Assembly: GCA_039193455.1 (NCBI GenBank)
Contig: JBCCWO010000005.1
Location: 124,001 to 188,000 of the forward strand
Origin: JBCBGF01 sp039193455
GTDB lineage: Bacteria > Pseudomonadota > Alphaproteobacteria > Rhodobacterales > Rhodobacteraceae
DNA: 64,000 nt
Reading direction: 5' to 3'
Below are positions 43,456-52,186 of this stretch, one piece after another. The position numbers and the translations under genes are program-made. The notes under the pieces are model-generated. The model worked only from the letters and a program-made list of their open reading frames with translations. It was not told the DNA's origin and searched no databases. Each line of letters opens with the position of its first letter. The first letter of the stretch is position 1.

Positions 43456-44157
43456 ATGCAGATTGCGCAAGCGAATTGGGGTGAGGTTGAGGCCTACCTG
43501 AAAACCGACGACCGGTGCATTCTGCCGCTCGGCTCCACCGAACAACACGGCCCCCTCAGCCTCGCGGTCGATGCCATTCTGGCCGAGAAGGTTTCGCTCG
43601 ATGCGGCCGATCCGCTTGGCGTTCCGGTCTTCCCGCGCATGAACTACGGCCTTTGCCCCTATTTCGCCGCCTACCCCGGCAGCGTGACCCTACGGGTCGA
43701 AACGCTGTTGGCCGTGGTGCGCGATATCCTCGACAGCTTGCGCGAAACCGGCTTTCGCAAGGTGCTGATCGTCAACGGGCATGGGGGAAACTCTCCGGCC
43801 GCGGGCACCGCACTGGACGCAATGCGCGACCACCCCGAGATGGCCATCAAGTTCCACAACTGGTGGCAGGCGCCCAAGACCTGGGCCAAGTTGCAAGAGA
43901 TCGACCCGGACGCCAGCCATGCGTCTTGGATGGAAAACTTTCCCTGGACCCGCCTGCCCCATGCCCCGGTTCCCAATCACAAAAAGCCGATGGTGGATTT
44001 TGACCGCATGCGCGTGATGGGGCCGCAGGCCGTACGCGATCTTTTGGGCGATGGGGTGTTCGGCGGGGAGTATCAAAAGCCCGACGATGACATGCTGGCG
44101 CTGTGGGACGTCGCGGTCGCCGAGACGCGCGCCCTGCTTGAAGGCCCCTGGGCATGA
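43456..44157 (+). CDS. Creatininase-family amidohydrolase
   Basis: A 233-residue metal hydrolase. The ligand motif PLGSTEQHGPLSLAVD holds Glu29, His31 and Asp39; NGHGGN (107-112) gives His109, and SHASWMEN gives His155 and Glu160, together a complete binuclear set. Family members hydrolyse creatinine, formylated pyrimidines or related cyclic amides. ATG 43456 follows GGGGGGCTGGGA. It starts a three-gene operon coupled by ATGA overlaps with the PanE-like reductase and SDR 3. Creatinine itself is not proven; the family is broad. Confidence 0.9.
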   Translation: MQIAQANWGEVEAYLKTDDRCILPLGSTEQHGPLSLAVDAILAEKVSLDAADPLGVPVFPRMNYGLCPYFAAYPGSVTLRVETLLAVVRDILDSLRETGFRKVLIVNGHGGNSPAAGTALDAMRDHPEMAIKFHNWWQAPKTWAKLQEIDPDASHASWMENFPWTRLPHAPVPNHKKPMVDFDRMRVMGPQAVRDLLGDGVFGGEYQKPDDDMLALWDVAVAETRALLEGPWA

Positions 44158-45188
44158 CCGCCCCGATTGTCATCTGGGGCGCCGGCGCGATCGGCGGCAC
44201 CATCGGCGCCTACCTGATCAAGGCCGGCCAAGACGTGCTGTTCGTCGATCAGGCCCGGGACCACGTCGATGCGATGAACAGCACAGGGCTGAGCGTCGAA
44301 GGGCCGATTGCCGAATTCACCGTCCCCGCGCACGCCGTGACACCGGACCAACTGGACGGGACATACCCCGTCATCTGGCTGTGCACCAAGGCCCAGCACA
44401 CCGTGCCTGCGATGGAAATGCTCGCACCGCATCTTGCCAAGGGCGGGCATGTTCTGTCGCTGCAAAACGGGCTGAATGAGATCGCGATTGCCGAGGTCAT
44501 CGGCGAGGCTGCCACCCTCGGCGCCTTCATCAACTTTGGGGCCGACTACCTTGGGCCGGGCCGAATCCTCTTCGGCGGGCGGGCCGCGGTCGTTGTGGGT
44601 GAGCTTGATGGCGCAACGACACCGCGGGTCGAGGAAACCCACCGCCTGCTGTCGATCTTTGAGCCGGACGCGATCATCACACCCAACATCTGGGGCTACC
44701 TCTGGGGTAAGCTCGGCTACGGCGCGCTGCTTTTTGCCACCGCGCTGACAAATGACAGCATCGCGGATGTGCTCGCCCACCCGGGCTATCGCCCAATGCT
44801 CACCGCTTTGGCATGTGAGCTTACCGAGGTTGCCGACCGCCAGGGCGTCGAGCCCCTCGGGTTCAACGGCTACGATCCCGCCGCCTTTACGCCCGGCGCC
44901 GCGATATCGGCAACCGAAGCCTCGTTCGATGCGATGGTCGCGCATAATCGAACATCCGCCAAATCGCATTCGGGCATCTGGCGCGACCTCGCCGTGCGCA
45001 AACGCAAGACCGAGGTGGACCCACAACTCACCAAACCCATTGCCGTAGGGGCGGACCATGGGCTGGCTATGCCGCTGACCCGCAAACTGGTCACACTGAT
45101 CCAGGACATCGAAGACGGGCGCAGACCGCTGTCGTTTGAAACACTCGATGTGCTCAAAGCCAGTTTTGAGACCGGAGCCGCAACATGA
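44154..45188 (+). CDS. Ketopantoate reductase (PanE/ApbA)-family oxidoreductase
   Basis: A 344-residue protein with N-terminal NADP motif IWGAGAIGGTIGAYL and central LCTKAQHTVPAMEML. The lysine block reads WGKLGYGALL, keeping the catalytic-position Lys but replacing the Asn that follows four residues later in true ketopantoate reductases with Gly. This suggests a different 2-oxo or 3-keto acid substrate rather than a role in pantothenate synthesis. It overlaps the genes before and after by four bases. Confidence 0.87.
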   Translation: MTAPIVIWGAGAIGGTIGAYLIKAGQDVLFVDQARDHVDAMNSTGLSVEGPIAEFTVPAHAVTPDQLDGTYPVIWLCTKAQHTVPAMEMLAPHLAKGGHVLSLQNGLNEIAIAEVIGEAATLGAFINFGADYLGPGRILFGGRAAVVVGELDGATTPRVEETHRLLSIFEPDAIITPNIWGYLWGKLGYGALLFATALTNDSIADVLAHPGYRPMLTALACELTEVADRQGVEPLGFNGYDPAAFTPGAAISATEASFDAMVAHNRTSAKSHSGIWRDLAVRKRKTEVDPQLTKPIAVGADHGLAMPLTRKLVTLIQDIEDGRRPLSFETLDVLKASFETGAAT

Positions 45189-45922
45189 ACCTCGACCTGC
45201 ACGATCACAGCGCAATTGTCACCGGCGCAGGACAGGGTCTTGGCCGCGAGATAGCGATAACGCTGCACCAGGCAGGCGCCCGCGTCTCGGGCGTCGATAT
45301 CGATGCAGACGCGTTAAGCGCGCTTCAAGGTACCGGTGTCACCACCCAGACCCTCGATGTCACAGACGCCGACGCGCTGCGCGAGCACGCGGCCCAATCC
45401 GGCGGCTTTGACATCGCCGTCCATGTCGCAGGCGGCGTGCGGGGCCAGGTGGGCCGCCCGGTCGAAACGATCTCGCCCCAGGATTGGGATGCCATCGTCA
45501 GCGTGAACCAGACCGCGGCCTTCTACCTGGCCCAGGCGGTTGTTCCCCACATGAAGTCGCGCAACTGGGGCCGGATCATCGCGATCTCAAGCCGCGCGGG
45601 CCTGGATGTCAGCCTGACCGGGATCCAGTCCTACGCCAGCGCCAAGGCGGGCCAAATCGGCCTCGTGCGCCAGCTTGGGCACGAGCTTGGGCAGTTTGGC
45701 ATTACCGTCAATTCCGTCGCGCCGGGCTTTGTCCGCTCGAACCCCACGACGGAACGCCAATGGGACGCACTCGGACCCGAGGGGCAGGAAAAGCTGATCA
45801 AGGGAATCGCGATGCGCCGCCTTGGAACGCCCGAAGATGTCGCCGCAGCCGTGCTCTTTCTGGCAAGCCCACAGGCGGCATGGATCACCGGGCAGGTTTT
45901 GTCAGTCGACGGCGGGCGTTAG
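45185..45922 (+). CDS. Short-chain dehydrogenase/reductase (SDR), copy 3
   Basis: A 245-residue classical SDR with TGAGQGLG, VAGGVRGQ in place of the usual NNAG, Ser in IAISSRAG, Tyr-Lys in YASAKAG and WITGQVLSVDGG at the end. The absence of NNAG is unusual but seen in some members. It is the last gene of the creatininase-PanE-SDR operon and ends six bases from the convergent HyuB stop. An NAD(P)-linked step after ring opening is the simplest role. Confidence 0.92.
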   Translation: MNLDLHDHSAIVTGAGQGLGREIAITLHQAGARVSGVDIDADALSALQGTGVTTQTLDVTDADALREHAAQSGGFDIAVHVAGGVRGQVGRPVETISPQDWDAIVSVNQTAAFYLAQAVVPHMKSRNWGRIIAISSRAGLDVSLTGIQSYASAKAGQIGLVRQLGHELGQFGITVNSVAPGFVRSNPTTERQWDALGPEGQEKLIKGIAMRRLGTPEDVAAAVLFLASPQAAWITGQVLSVDGGR

Positions 45923-45928
45923 CCTGTA

Positions 45929-47917
45929 TCAGTCGGGCAGCGCCGCAAGCTCAGCCTCCAGGCGCGCCCGAATATCGTCTGCTTGGGACATCAGCGCAGG
46001 CAGCCCAACCTGGGCAACGGTGTTCAGCCCCGGGATGCACGCCTCGATCATCCGCCGCCGCGTCTGCGCACGGATGGTGGCGGGCAGCTTCAGCAACCGT
46101 TCCGACAGACCGCAGAGCGTCGCATCGTCAAAAACGCGTTCCCACGCCTCGCGCTCAGGGCCAAAGTTGAAATCCGCAGGCGCCACCCGATCCGCCCGCA
46201 AGGCCGTGGTCGCCGCCACATCAATCGCACCATCCGCCACCGCGACACCGTAGTCGCGCGCCGCGGCCTCAACCGACACAAATCCCGCCACAACGTCACG
46301 CAGCACCGCCGCGGGATCACGCGTGAACGGGTCCCCATAGCCGCCACCACCGGCGGTCAGGATCGTGATCCGGTCCCCCGCCTCGGCCACGTACATGTCC
46401 AATTTCCCAAGCTCGCGTTCGGTCGACAGGCCGTGGTTCAGGATGACACGGCACACCGCGCCGGGCCCGCCACCGGCAACACCCCAGGGCCGGAACACAA
46501 ACCGCTCAAGCCCGCGTCCCAGAACTGCCGTCCCCGCCCGCTTGATCAGCATGCGCATCTCAAGCCCGGTCCCGCCACGCCACCGCCCGGCGCCACCGCT
46601 GTCCGGACGCAAGCCGTACACTTCAACCACCACATCCGTGTCAGCCTCTGACCGCTCAAGCGGCGTGTTGTAGAGGTTGGCCAACCCGCTATCGCGCCCG
46701 TCGACGCCATCGCTGCCATCGCGCGCGCCGGTTCCACCGACGAGCGACTGAACCACCACCACCGACCGGCTGCCGGTTTGCGGGTTCTGCTCGGCGATCA
46801 CCGTGGGCACCACGGTCCCGCCGGACGGGGCCGGGATCAGCCCGGGCAACGCCGACGCGATCGCCCCCACAACCGCATCGTTGATCCGAATAGCCGTGGC
46901 ATGGCGCACCCCAACCGCGGCCGGGAATTCGGGGTTGAGCACCGTGCCCTTGGGAACGTGAACCGAGATGTTTTCGAACAGCCCGTAATTCAAAGGCGCG
47001 GTCGGATCATAGCTGCCAATCAGATGCATTAGCTTGAGCGTCAGCCAGGGGTGGCGCAAACCACCGGTCGGCACGTTGTAAGCGGCAATGACCTGCGGGT
47101 CGGACCCGGTGAAATCCAGATGCACATGGCCGTCGCTGACCGTCATTTCACAGCGAATGCGGATGGGGATCTGGGTGGCGTAGTCGTCGTCCATGTAATC
47201 CCAGAACACATAGGTACCATCGGGGATGCGGCGCTGCACCTCCAGCGCCTTTTGGCGCGCGTAGTCCACGGTTGCGACCTGCGCCGCCTCAAACACCTCG
47301 ACCCCGTGCCGGTCGATCAAATCGGCCACCCGACGCTCGCCAACGGTCAGCGCAGCCAGCATGGCTTTGATATCGCCCAGGTTCAGATCCGGCACCCGGC
47401 AGTTCGCACGGTAGATCGCCTCGAAGTCGCGATTGAGCTCACCCGCCTTGACCAGCTTCATCGGCGGGATCTGCAGCCCCTCCTGAAACAGCTCGGTAAA
47501 GCCCGGCGAAATCGACGAGGGCACGCCGCCGCCAATATCGGCAGAGTGGATGAAATCCCAGCCATAGCAAACGATCCGGTCCCCGTGGAAATAGGGCTTG
47601 ATTAGTTGCAGATCGGGCATGTGCGTCGACAGCCCACCGCTTAAATAAGGATGATTGGTGATGATGACATCGCCCGGCACCAGATCGGGAATGGCGCCGA
47701 TCGCAACGCTGCAGTCGAGATCAAGAAACCCAGACACACCCATATTCGCGGGGTAGCAAAAGAACTTGCCGTCCGCGTTCACCAACGCCGTTGCAAAATC
47801 CGCCGCGTCCTTGACGTAGGTCGAGCGTGCAGTGCGCGACAGCGTGATCGCCATCTCTTCGGTGACCGCCTGCATCTGGGTCTGCAGGATTTCCAGCAAT
47901 ACGGGATCCAGGCTCAT
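45929..47917 (-). CDS. hyuB: Hydantoinase/oxoprolinase subunit B (HyuB), copy 3
   Basis: A 662-residue HyuB with ITNHPYLSGGLSTHMPDL, HSADIGGGVPSS, YMDDDY, LDFTGSDPQVIAAYN and GGGGYGDPF, plus the C-terminal extension ADFNFGPER-AWERVF. It is clearly closer to copy 2 (26580-28589) than to copy 1. ATG 47917 overlaps the HyuA stop (ATGA); an upstream in-frame extension is a shadow of that gene. It probably forms an ATP-dependent cyclic-amide hydrolase with the HyuA encoded just upstream. Confidence 0.93.
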   Translation of the reverse strand: MSLDPVLLEILQTQMQAVTEEMAITLSRTARSTYVKDAADFATALVNADGKFFCYPANMGVSGFLDLDCSVAIGAIPDLVPGDVIITNHPYLSGGLSTHMPDLQLIKPYFHGDRIVCYGWDFIHSADIGGGVPSSISPGFTELFQEGLQIPPMKLVKAGELNRDFEAIYRANCRVPDLNLGDIKAMLAALTVGERRVADLIDRHGVEVFEAAQVATVDYARQKALEVQRRIPDGTYVFWDYMDDDYATQIPIRIRCEMTVSDGHVHLDFTGSDPQVIAAYNVPTGGLRHPWLTLKLMHLIGSYDPTAPLNYGLFENISVHVPKGTVLNPEFPAAVGVRHATAIRINDAVVGAIASALPGLIPAPSGGTVVPTVIAEQNPQTGSRSVVVVQSLVGGTGARDGSDGVDGRDSGLANLYNTPLERSEADTDVVVEVYGLRPDSGGAGRWRGGTGLEMRMLIKRAGTAVLGRGLERFVFRPWGVAGGGPGAVCRVILNHGLSTERELGKLDMYVAEAGDRITILTAGGGGYGDPFTRDPAAVLRDVVAGFVSVEAAARDYGVAVADGAIDVAATTALRADRVAPADFNFGPEREAWERVFDDATLCGLSERLLKLPATIRAQTRRRMIEACIPGLNTVAQVGLPALMSQADDIRARLEAELAALPD

Positions 47918-49971
47918 GCCGCGTCCTCGATCCGCGTGATCATCAGATTGCCCATGGTGTCCGACCGCGCCCGCCATCCGGGGAGGATCAGAACCGTGGT
48001 GTCGGGCTGTTCGACAATGGCGGGCCCATCCACCGTCGCGCCGCTGCCGATGGCTGCGCGATCATAGACCGGCACGTCCCGCCAATCGTCGTGATACATG
48101 CGCCGCACGGTGCGCGGCTCCGGCAGGGCGCCGGGCGCGACTGTTGGCAATCCAATCTGTTCGACAATCCCCACGACGGACAGGCGCAGGGTTGTGACCT
48201 GAACCGCAGAGTCCGGCTCGGCAAAACCATAAAGCCGCTCGTGCTCGGCGTTGAACAGATCGATCAGCAGGTCGGGCGTCAGCTTTTCAAGCGCGTAGTC
48301 CGGCACATCGATCGGCAACTCAAACGCCTGGCCGGGATAGCGCATGTCGCAGGTCAGCCGCAGCTCATGCGCCCCGATCAGATCGCCCTCGTCGGCAACC
48401 CAACCCAGCGCCTCGGTCTCGATTTGCGCAAGCAGATTGGTGATACCGGCCCACTGGTCGCCCGCGCGCGTCGTGGTGATCCGGGCCTGACGGACATACT
48501 CCCGGCGCACATCTGCAAGGATCGCGCCCAGGGCGCAAAACGTCCCCGGCAGGCGCGGCACGAGAACGCCGTCAAGCATCGCCTCTTCGGCCAAAAGGTT
48601 GGCGTGCGTCGGCCCGGCCCCGCCATAGGCCGCCAGCACAAAGCCACGCGGATCCAACCCGTTCTGCGCCATCAGCTTGCGCAGTTCCGTGGCCATGCGC
48701 GCCGTCGCCACCATCAACGCCGCCGACGCGGTCGCCACCGCATCGTCTTGCCCCGCCGCCTGCCCGGTTTCCGCCAGCGCCGCAGCGGCAGCATCGGCAT
48801 CCAGAGCCAGCTTGCCATCGTTGAAGCGCCCCGGATCGAGGTATCCAAGGGTCAGATAGCAATCGGTGATGGTCGCGCGCGTGCCGCCGCGCCCGTAGCA
48901 CACCGGCCCCGGATCGGCCCCGGCGCTTTCGGGCCCGACCTTCAAAAGGCCCTGCGCATCCGCCCACACGATCGACCCACCGCCAGCCCCGATGGCCGAT
49001 ACATTCACCACAGGCAGCATCAGCGGGTAGTCCCCGATGAGTGTCGAGTTGGTGAAGGCCAGTTCGCCGCCCTGCGTGATCGAGATATCCGTGCTCGTCC
49101 CGCCCATATCGAAGGTGATCAGCGACGGTGCCTCTGGCGCTGTGCGCGTTGCCGCCAGAACGCCCGAGGCCGGACCGGACAGCACCGTATCGACCGGCCG
49201 AGCCCGCGCCGTGTCGAGCGAGACGGTGCCGCCGTTGTTGGCCGTGATGTAGATCGGTGCGGTCAGACCGAGACCCGCGAACCGTGTTTGCAGACGCTCG
49301 AAATACGTCTCCATCAGCGGGTGCACGTAGCTGTTCATGCAGGTGACCAGCGCGCGTTCGTATTCCCGCATCTCGGGCCAGATCGCGGCAGAGGGCGTGA
49401 CCGGCACGCCCGGCAACGCCTGCGCGAGATGGCGCGCGACCTCCGCCTCAAGACCGGGATCGCGGTAGGAGTTCAACAGCATCACCGCCACCGCGTGGTA
49501 GTCGGCGGCAGCAATGTCGCGGGCAATCGCCGCAATCTCATCAGGATCGGCCGCCGTGAGGACGGAGCCATCACTCAGGCCCCGCGCCCCGATCTCGAAC
49601 ACCGCTTCACGCGGGATCAGCGGTGCCTCGCGACCCACTGTAAAATCATAGGAATTCGGCATACGCGCACGGGCAATTTCCATCACGTCGCGATTGCCCC
49701 GCGACACGACCAGGGCAACCCGCGCGCCCTTTTGCTGAATGATCGCATTCAGCGCGAGCGTTGTGCCATGCACCACCAGTTCCACCGAGGACGGCGCAAT
49801 ACCCTCGCGCCTAATCAGCGCCGCGGCCCCCGCCTCTGCCGCGCGCGAGGGGTCTTCCGGCACGCTCGGTTCCTTGTGAAAGGCGATCTGGCCGGTGGCC
49901 ATGTCGGCAAGAACAAAATCGGTGAACGTGCCTCCGACGTCGATCCCGAGACGGTAGCGTTCTGCGGTCAT
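47914..49971 (-). CDS. hyuA: Hydantoinase/oxoprolinase subunit A (HyuA), copy 2
   Basis: A 685-residue HyuA with GIDVGGTFTDFVLAD at the N-terminus, ITFDMGGTSTDISI and AYGGAGPTHANLL in the middle, the usual nucleotide-binding blocks. It pairs with HyuB copy 3, and the two genes overlap by four bases. The upstream region holds the operator-like site at 50064-50075, so it probably belongs to the same regulon as the DUF4438 operon. There is no obvious Shine-Dalgarno sequence before ATG 49971. A 796-codon frame on the opposite strand is only an antisense shadow. Confidence 0.93.
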   Translation of the reverse strand: MTAERYRLGIDVGGTFTDFVLADMATGQIAFHKEPSVPEDPSRAAEAGAAALIRREGIAPSSVELVVHGTTLALNAIIQQKGARVALVVSRGNRDVMEIARARMPNSYDFTVGREAPLIPREAVFEIGARGLSDGSVLTAADPDEIAAIARDIAAADYHAVAVMLLNSYRDPGLEAEVARHLAQALPGVPVTPSAAIWPEMREYERALVTCMNSYVHPLMETYFERLQTRFAGLGLTAPIYITANNGGTVSLDTARARPVDTVLSGPASGVLAATRTAPEAPSLITFDMGGTSTDISITQGGELAFTNSTLIGDYPLMLPVVNVSAIGAGGGSIVWADAQGLLKVGPESAGADPGPVCYGRGGTRATITDCYLTLGYLDPGRFNDGKLALDADAAAAALAETGQAAGQDDAVATASAALMVATARMATELRKLMAQNGLDPRGFVLAAYGGAGPTHANLLAEEAMLDGVLVPRLPGTFCALGAILADVRREYVRQARITTTRAGDQWAGITNLLAQIETEALGWVADEGDLIGAHELRLTCDMRYPGQAFELPIDVPDYALEKLTPDLLIDLFNAEHERLYGFAEPDSAVQVTTLRLSVVGIVEQIGLPTVAPGALPEPRTVRRMYHDDWRDVPVYDRAAIGSGATVDGPAIVEQPDTTVLILPGWRARSDTMGNLMITRIEDAA

Positions 49972-50296
49972 TCAGCGGCGCCCGGCACCATGCCCACATG
50001 CCGATGCGATATCCACAAGATGAACATTACACGCGCCCCTTCCATCTGCGACTTCAGCGGGCGAATGTCGACAATCGTACGCTGTTCGCGAGAAGTGTTA
50101 TGCCAAGTGAACCGAAACGTCCACGCGGTTCCCGCGATTGACCGCAGAGTCTGTCCGACGGCAAGATCCGTCGCCTCAATCGATCAACCAATAAGCAGTG
50201 ATGCGATGGCCCCGGCGAAGCAGCCCCGCCGATGCGAGCCTTTTTTCGTCGGCGTGCAGCGCGTTTCACATATCCCCGCCGCCGCAATCGCTAGGA
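49972..50296. other. Non-coding region between hyuA 2 and the DUF2461 gene
   Basis: 325 bases with no credible gene; the short frames here are Arg-rich and lack ribosome-binding sites. It contains the operator-like palindrome at 50064-50075 and marks the boundary between the catabolic cluster and the housekeeping genes to the right. Confidence 0.65.
50064..50075. promoter_or_regulatory. Candidate GntR/FCD operator, site 4
   Basis: AATGTCGACAAT, identical to site 1; the shared string is 14 bases (CGAATGTCGACAAT, 50062-50075). It lies about 93 bases upstream of the hyuA 2 start. Confidence 0.55.
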
Positions 50297-50953
50297 TCAC
50301 ACCTTTGACAGCAGCCGAAACACGGGCATCAGCTTTCGGAACTGCTCCGTTGTGCGCTCCACAAGCGCCGGCTCAACCGCAAAGGTCGGATCCCCCACGT
50401 CAGTCCACGCGGCAAAGCCTTTGCGGCGCAACGCCTCGGCGTTCTGATGATCTTTTGCAAACCCAGAGGGCACGCGTTTGAGATCAGGGTCGGCGATACG
50501 AATACCCGCGTCACGCAGTTCTGCGGTGAGCGCGATCAATTCAGATCCCATGGGCCCAGCCATCGCTGACCGAAAACCCTCCAACGCCTCTCTTTCGTAC
50601 TGAAGAACACCACAGCCGAGCGACAGCCTGTCGGGCGACAGACCAAAGAACCACATCGGCGGCTGCCGCGCCGCGCCATCCGGCATGAAGGCCAGGTGCA
50701 AGTGCGCGTTGAAGGGTGTCTTGTCCTTTGAGAAACGGACATCGCGATGAATGCGAAAGATCTTGCTGCCGAGGTCTTCACCGGTGAGGTCGCGCAGCGC
50801 ATCCGCCATGGCATCGACAAAGCGCTTGGCCGGCGCCTTCAGATGCGCCTCATATGTGCTTTTATTGGCCGCGAACCAGTCCTTTGTGTTGTTTGCCTTG
50901 AGGTCACCAAGAAACCTCAACGCCTCAGGCGAGAAACTGTCAAACGGTGCCAT
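50297..50953 (-). CDS. DUF2461-family protein
   Basis: A 218-residue protein with FLGDLKANNTKDWFAANK (14-31), FRIHRDVRFSKDKTPFNAH (65-83) and FFGLSPDRLSLGCG, the DUF2461 (TIGR02453) signature. Its function is unknown. ATG 50953 has a strong GGAGGATC site. It is the last gene of a minus-strand run (YCII, sigma factor, VOC, MAPEG, TfoX-N, DUF2461), 12 bases after the TfoX gene. Confidence 0.9.
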   Translation of the reverse strand: MAPFDSFSPEALRFLGDLKANNTKDWFAANKSTYEAHLKAPAKRFVDAMADALRDLTGEDLGSKIFRIHRDVRFSKDKTPFNAHLHLAFMPDGAARQPPMWFFGLSPDRLSLGCGVLQYEREALEGFRSAMAGPMGSELIALTAELRDAGIRIADPDLKRVPSGFAKDHQNAEALRRKGFAAWTDVGDPTFAVEPALVERTTEQFRKLMPVFRLLSKV

Positions 50954-50965
50954 CAGATCCTCCGC

Positions 50966-51310
50966 TCAGTCTTTGGCAGGTAGGCCCGCCGCATGGGCAA
51001 GGCAAAGCTGTAACCACCGCCGCAGGGCCGTGTCATCGCAATCGCTTTCCTCCACGCGGACAAAGCCGCCCAGTTTCCGGGTGCCGTGGATCGCCGCCTG
51101 TGCAGTTGGATCACGCAGCGCTGCGCTTTCCTGCGCCTTGCCGACCCGAAACATGAAACGCCCCAAACCATCCTTGTGACGCCGCGCCCCGCAAAGCATG
51201 TTGCCGTTCAGGAAAAAGCACAAACCACCCATCATGCGTTTCTCGGATATGCCAGCGTGCCCGGCCAAGGCATCGCGCATGCGGGCATTGAGGGCCTCGT
51301 CCACCGGCAT
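50966..51310 (-). CDS. TfoX N-terminal-domain protein
   Basis: A 114-residue protein. KRMMGGLCFFLNGNMLCG (24-41) and the Phe-Arg-Val-Gly strand that follows (GRFMFRVGK) form the TfoX/Sxy N-terminal fold. Full-length TfoX influences competence; this small stand-alone form has no known function. ATG 51310 shares a base with the stop of the MAPEG gene (TGATG), so they are translationally coupled; the upstream frame is a shadow. Confidence 0.85.
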   Translation of the reverse strand: MPVDEALNARMRDALAGHAGISEKRMMGGLCFFLNGNMLCGARRHKDGLGRFMFRVGKAQESAALRDPTAQAAIHGTRKLGGFVRVEESDCDDTALRRWLQLCLAHAAGLPAKD

Positions 51311-51708
51311 CAGGTGCCCGTGCCAAGCTGCCACAAGATGGCCAATGCGAGCACCATCATCGTCACGGTTGTCAGCCCCGCGCCGATTGGGCGGCCCTTT
51401 CCGTTCGCCGCCGCACGCAGGCTGAAGTAGTGGATGAGGCGCGCGAGGATGAGCGTGCCGCCGCAAATGGCAACCAGCCACGGCGCAGTCCCTACAACCT
51501 CGGCCCCCGCAAGGGCCAACAAGGCCAGCGGAACATATTCAATGAAGTTCCCGTGCGCGCGCATCAGGCGCAACAGGTCGTCATCCTCACCATGCAGCAA
51601 CAAGATCCCGGTCTTGGCCCGGCGCACCCCAACGGCGATCGCCATTGGAATGCTCATCAACACAAAGACGGCCGTGACGGCCAACGCGATCTGGGGAAGC
51701 TCTTGCAT
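51310..51708 (-). CDS. MAPEG-family membrane protein
   Basis: A 132-residue protein with four hydrophobic helices. The motif RAHGNFIEYVPLALLALAG (49-67) is the MAPEG signature (glutathione-linked eicosanoid/detoxification membrane enzymes). A glutathione-dependent or lipid-binding role in the inner membrane is possible. GGAGGGATC precedes ATG 51708. Confidence 0.9.
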   Translation of the reverse strand: MQELPQIALAVTAVFVLMSIPMAIAVGVRRAKTGILLLHGEDDDLLRLMRAHGNFIEYVPLALLALAGAEVVGTAPWLVAICGGTLILARLIHYFSLRAAANGKGRPIGAGLTTVTMMVLALAILWQLGTGT

Positions 51709-51731
51709 CTGATCCCTCCGGTCCCGCGCGC

Positions 51732-52118
51732 CTAGGACGCCATGCTTTCATAGGTGAGCAACGCAAAGCGGGCGCCCTGTGGATCGGTCAATGTCGCCAC
51801 GCGCCCAACGCCTGGCGCATCCATGGCGGGCTGGAGGATCGTTGCCCCGTGGGCTTCGGCCTTTGCCACGCTGGCGTCCACATCTTCGACGGTGAAGTAG
51901 ATCGTCCAACTGCCCGTGTCTTCGGGCATTGGGGAAAAGCCGCCGATGGCCGTTTCCCCAATCATTGCAGCCGAATAGCTTGACCCGTCCTGCATCGGCA
52001 TCTCGTTGATCGTCCAGCCGAGGACGTCCTGGTAAAAGGCCTTTGCCTTGCCCTGATCCGGGCCGGAATGGCCGATCCAACCTGAATTGCCGAGCGTGGT
52101 CATGTCGAGGATGCTCAT
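51732..52118 (-). CDS. VOC-family protein (glyoxalase/bleomycin-resistance fold), small
   Basis: A 128-residue protein with IGHSGPDQGKAKAFYQDVLG at the N-terminus, YFTVEDVDASVAKAEAHGA in the middle and TDPQGARFALL at the end, the VOC pattern typical of proteins next to ECF42-type sigma factors. ATG 52118 follows AAGGGAGAG. Binding or modification of small oxidised compounds is the usual guess; no substrate is known. Confidence 0.87.
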   Translation of the reverse strand: MSILDMTTLGNSGWIGHSGPDQGKAKAFYQDVLGWTINEMPMQDGSSYSAAMIGETAIGGFSPMPEDTGSWTIYFTVEDVDASVAKAEAHGATILQPAMDAPGVGRVATLTDPQGARFALLTYESMAS

Positions 52119-52186
52119 CCGTCTCTCCCTTGAGTGCGCCCGCCACATGCGGGTCTGATCCAAGGACGTTTGCGACGCGGGTGTCC

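Noticed and set aside
50054..50287. 77-codon minus-strand frame upstream of hyuA 2
   Set aside because: Arg-rich, without a ribosome-binding site, and it spans the candidate operator.
48091..50481. 796-codon plus-strand open frame opposite hyuA 2
   Set aside because: Antisense to a complete HyuA gene; Arg- and His-rich composition with no recognisable domain.
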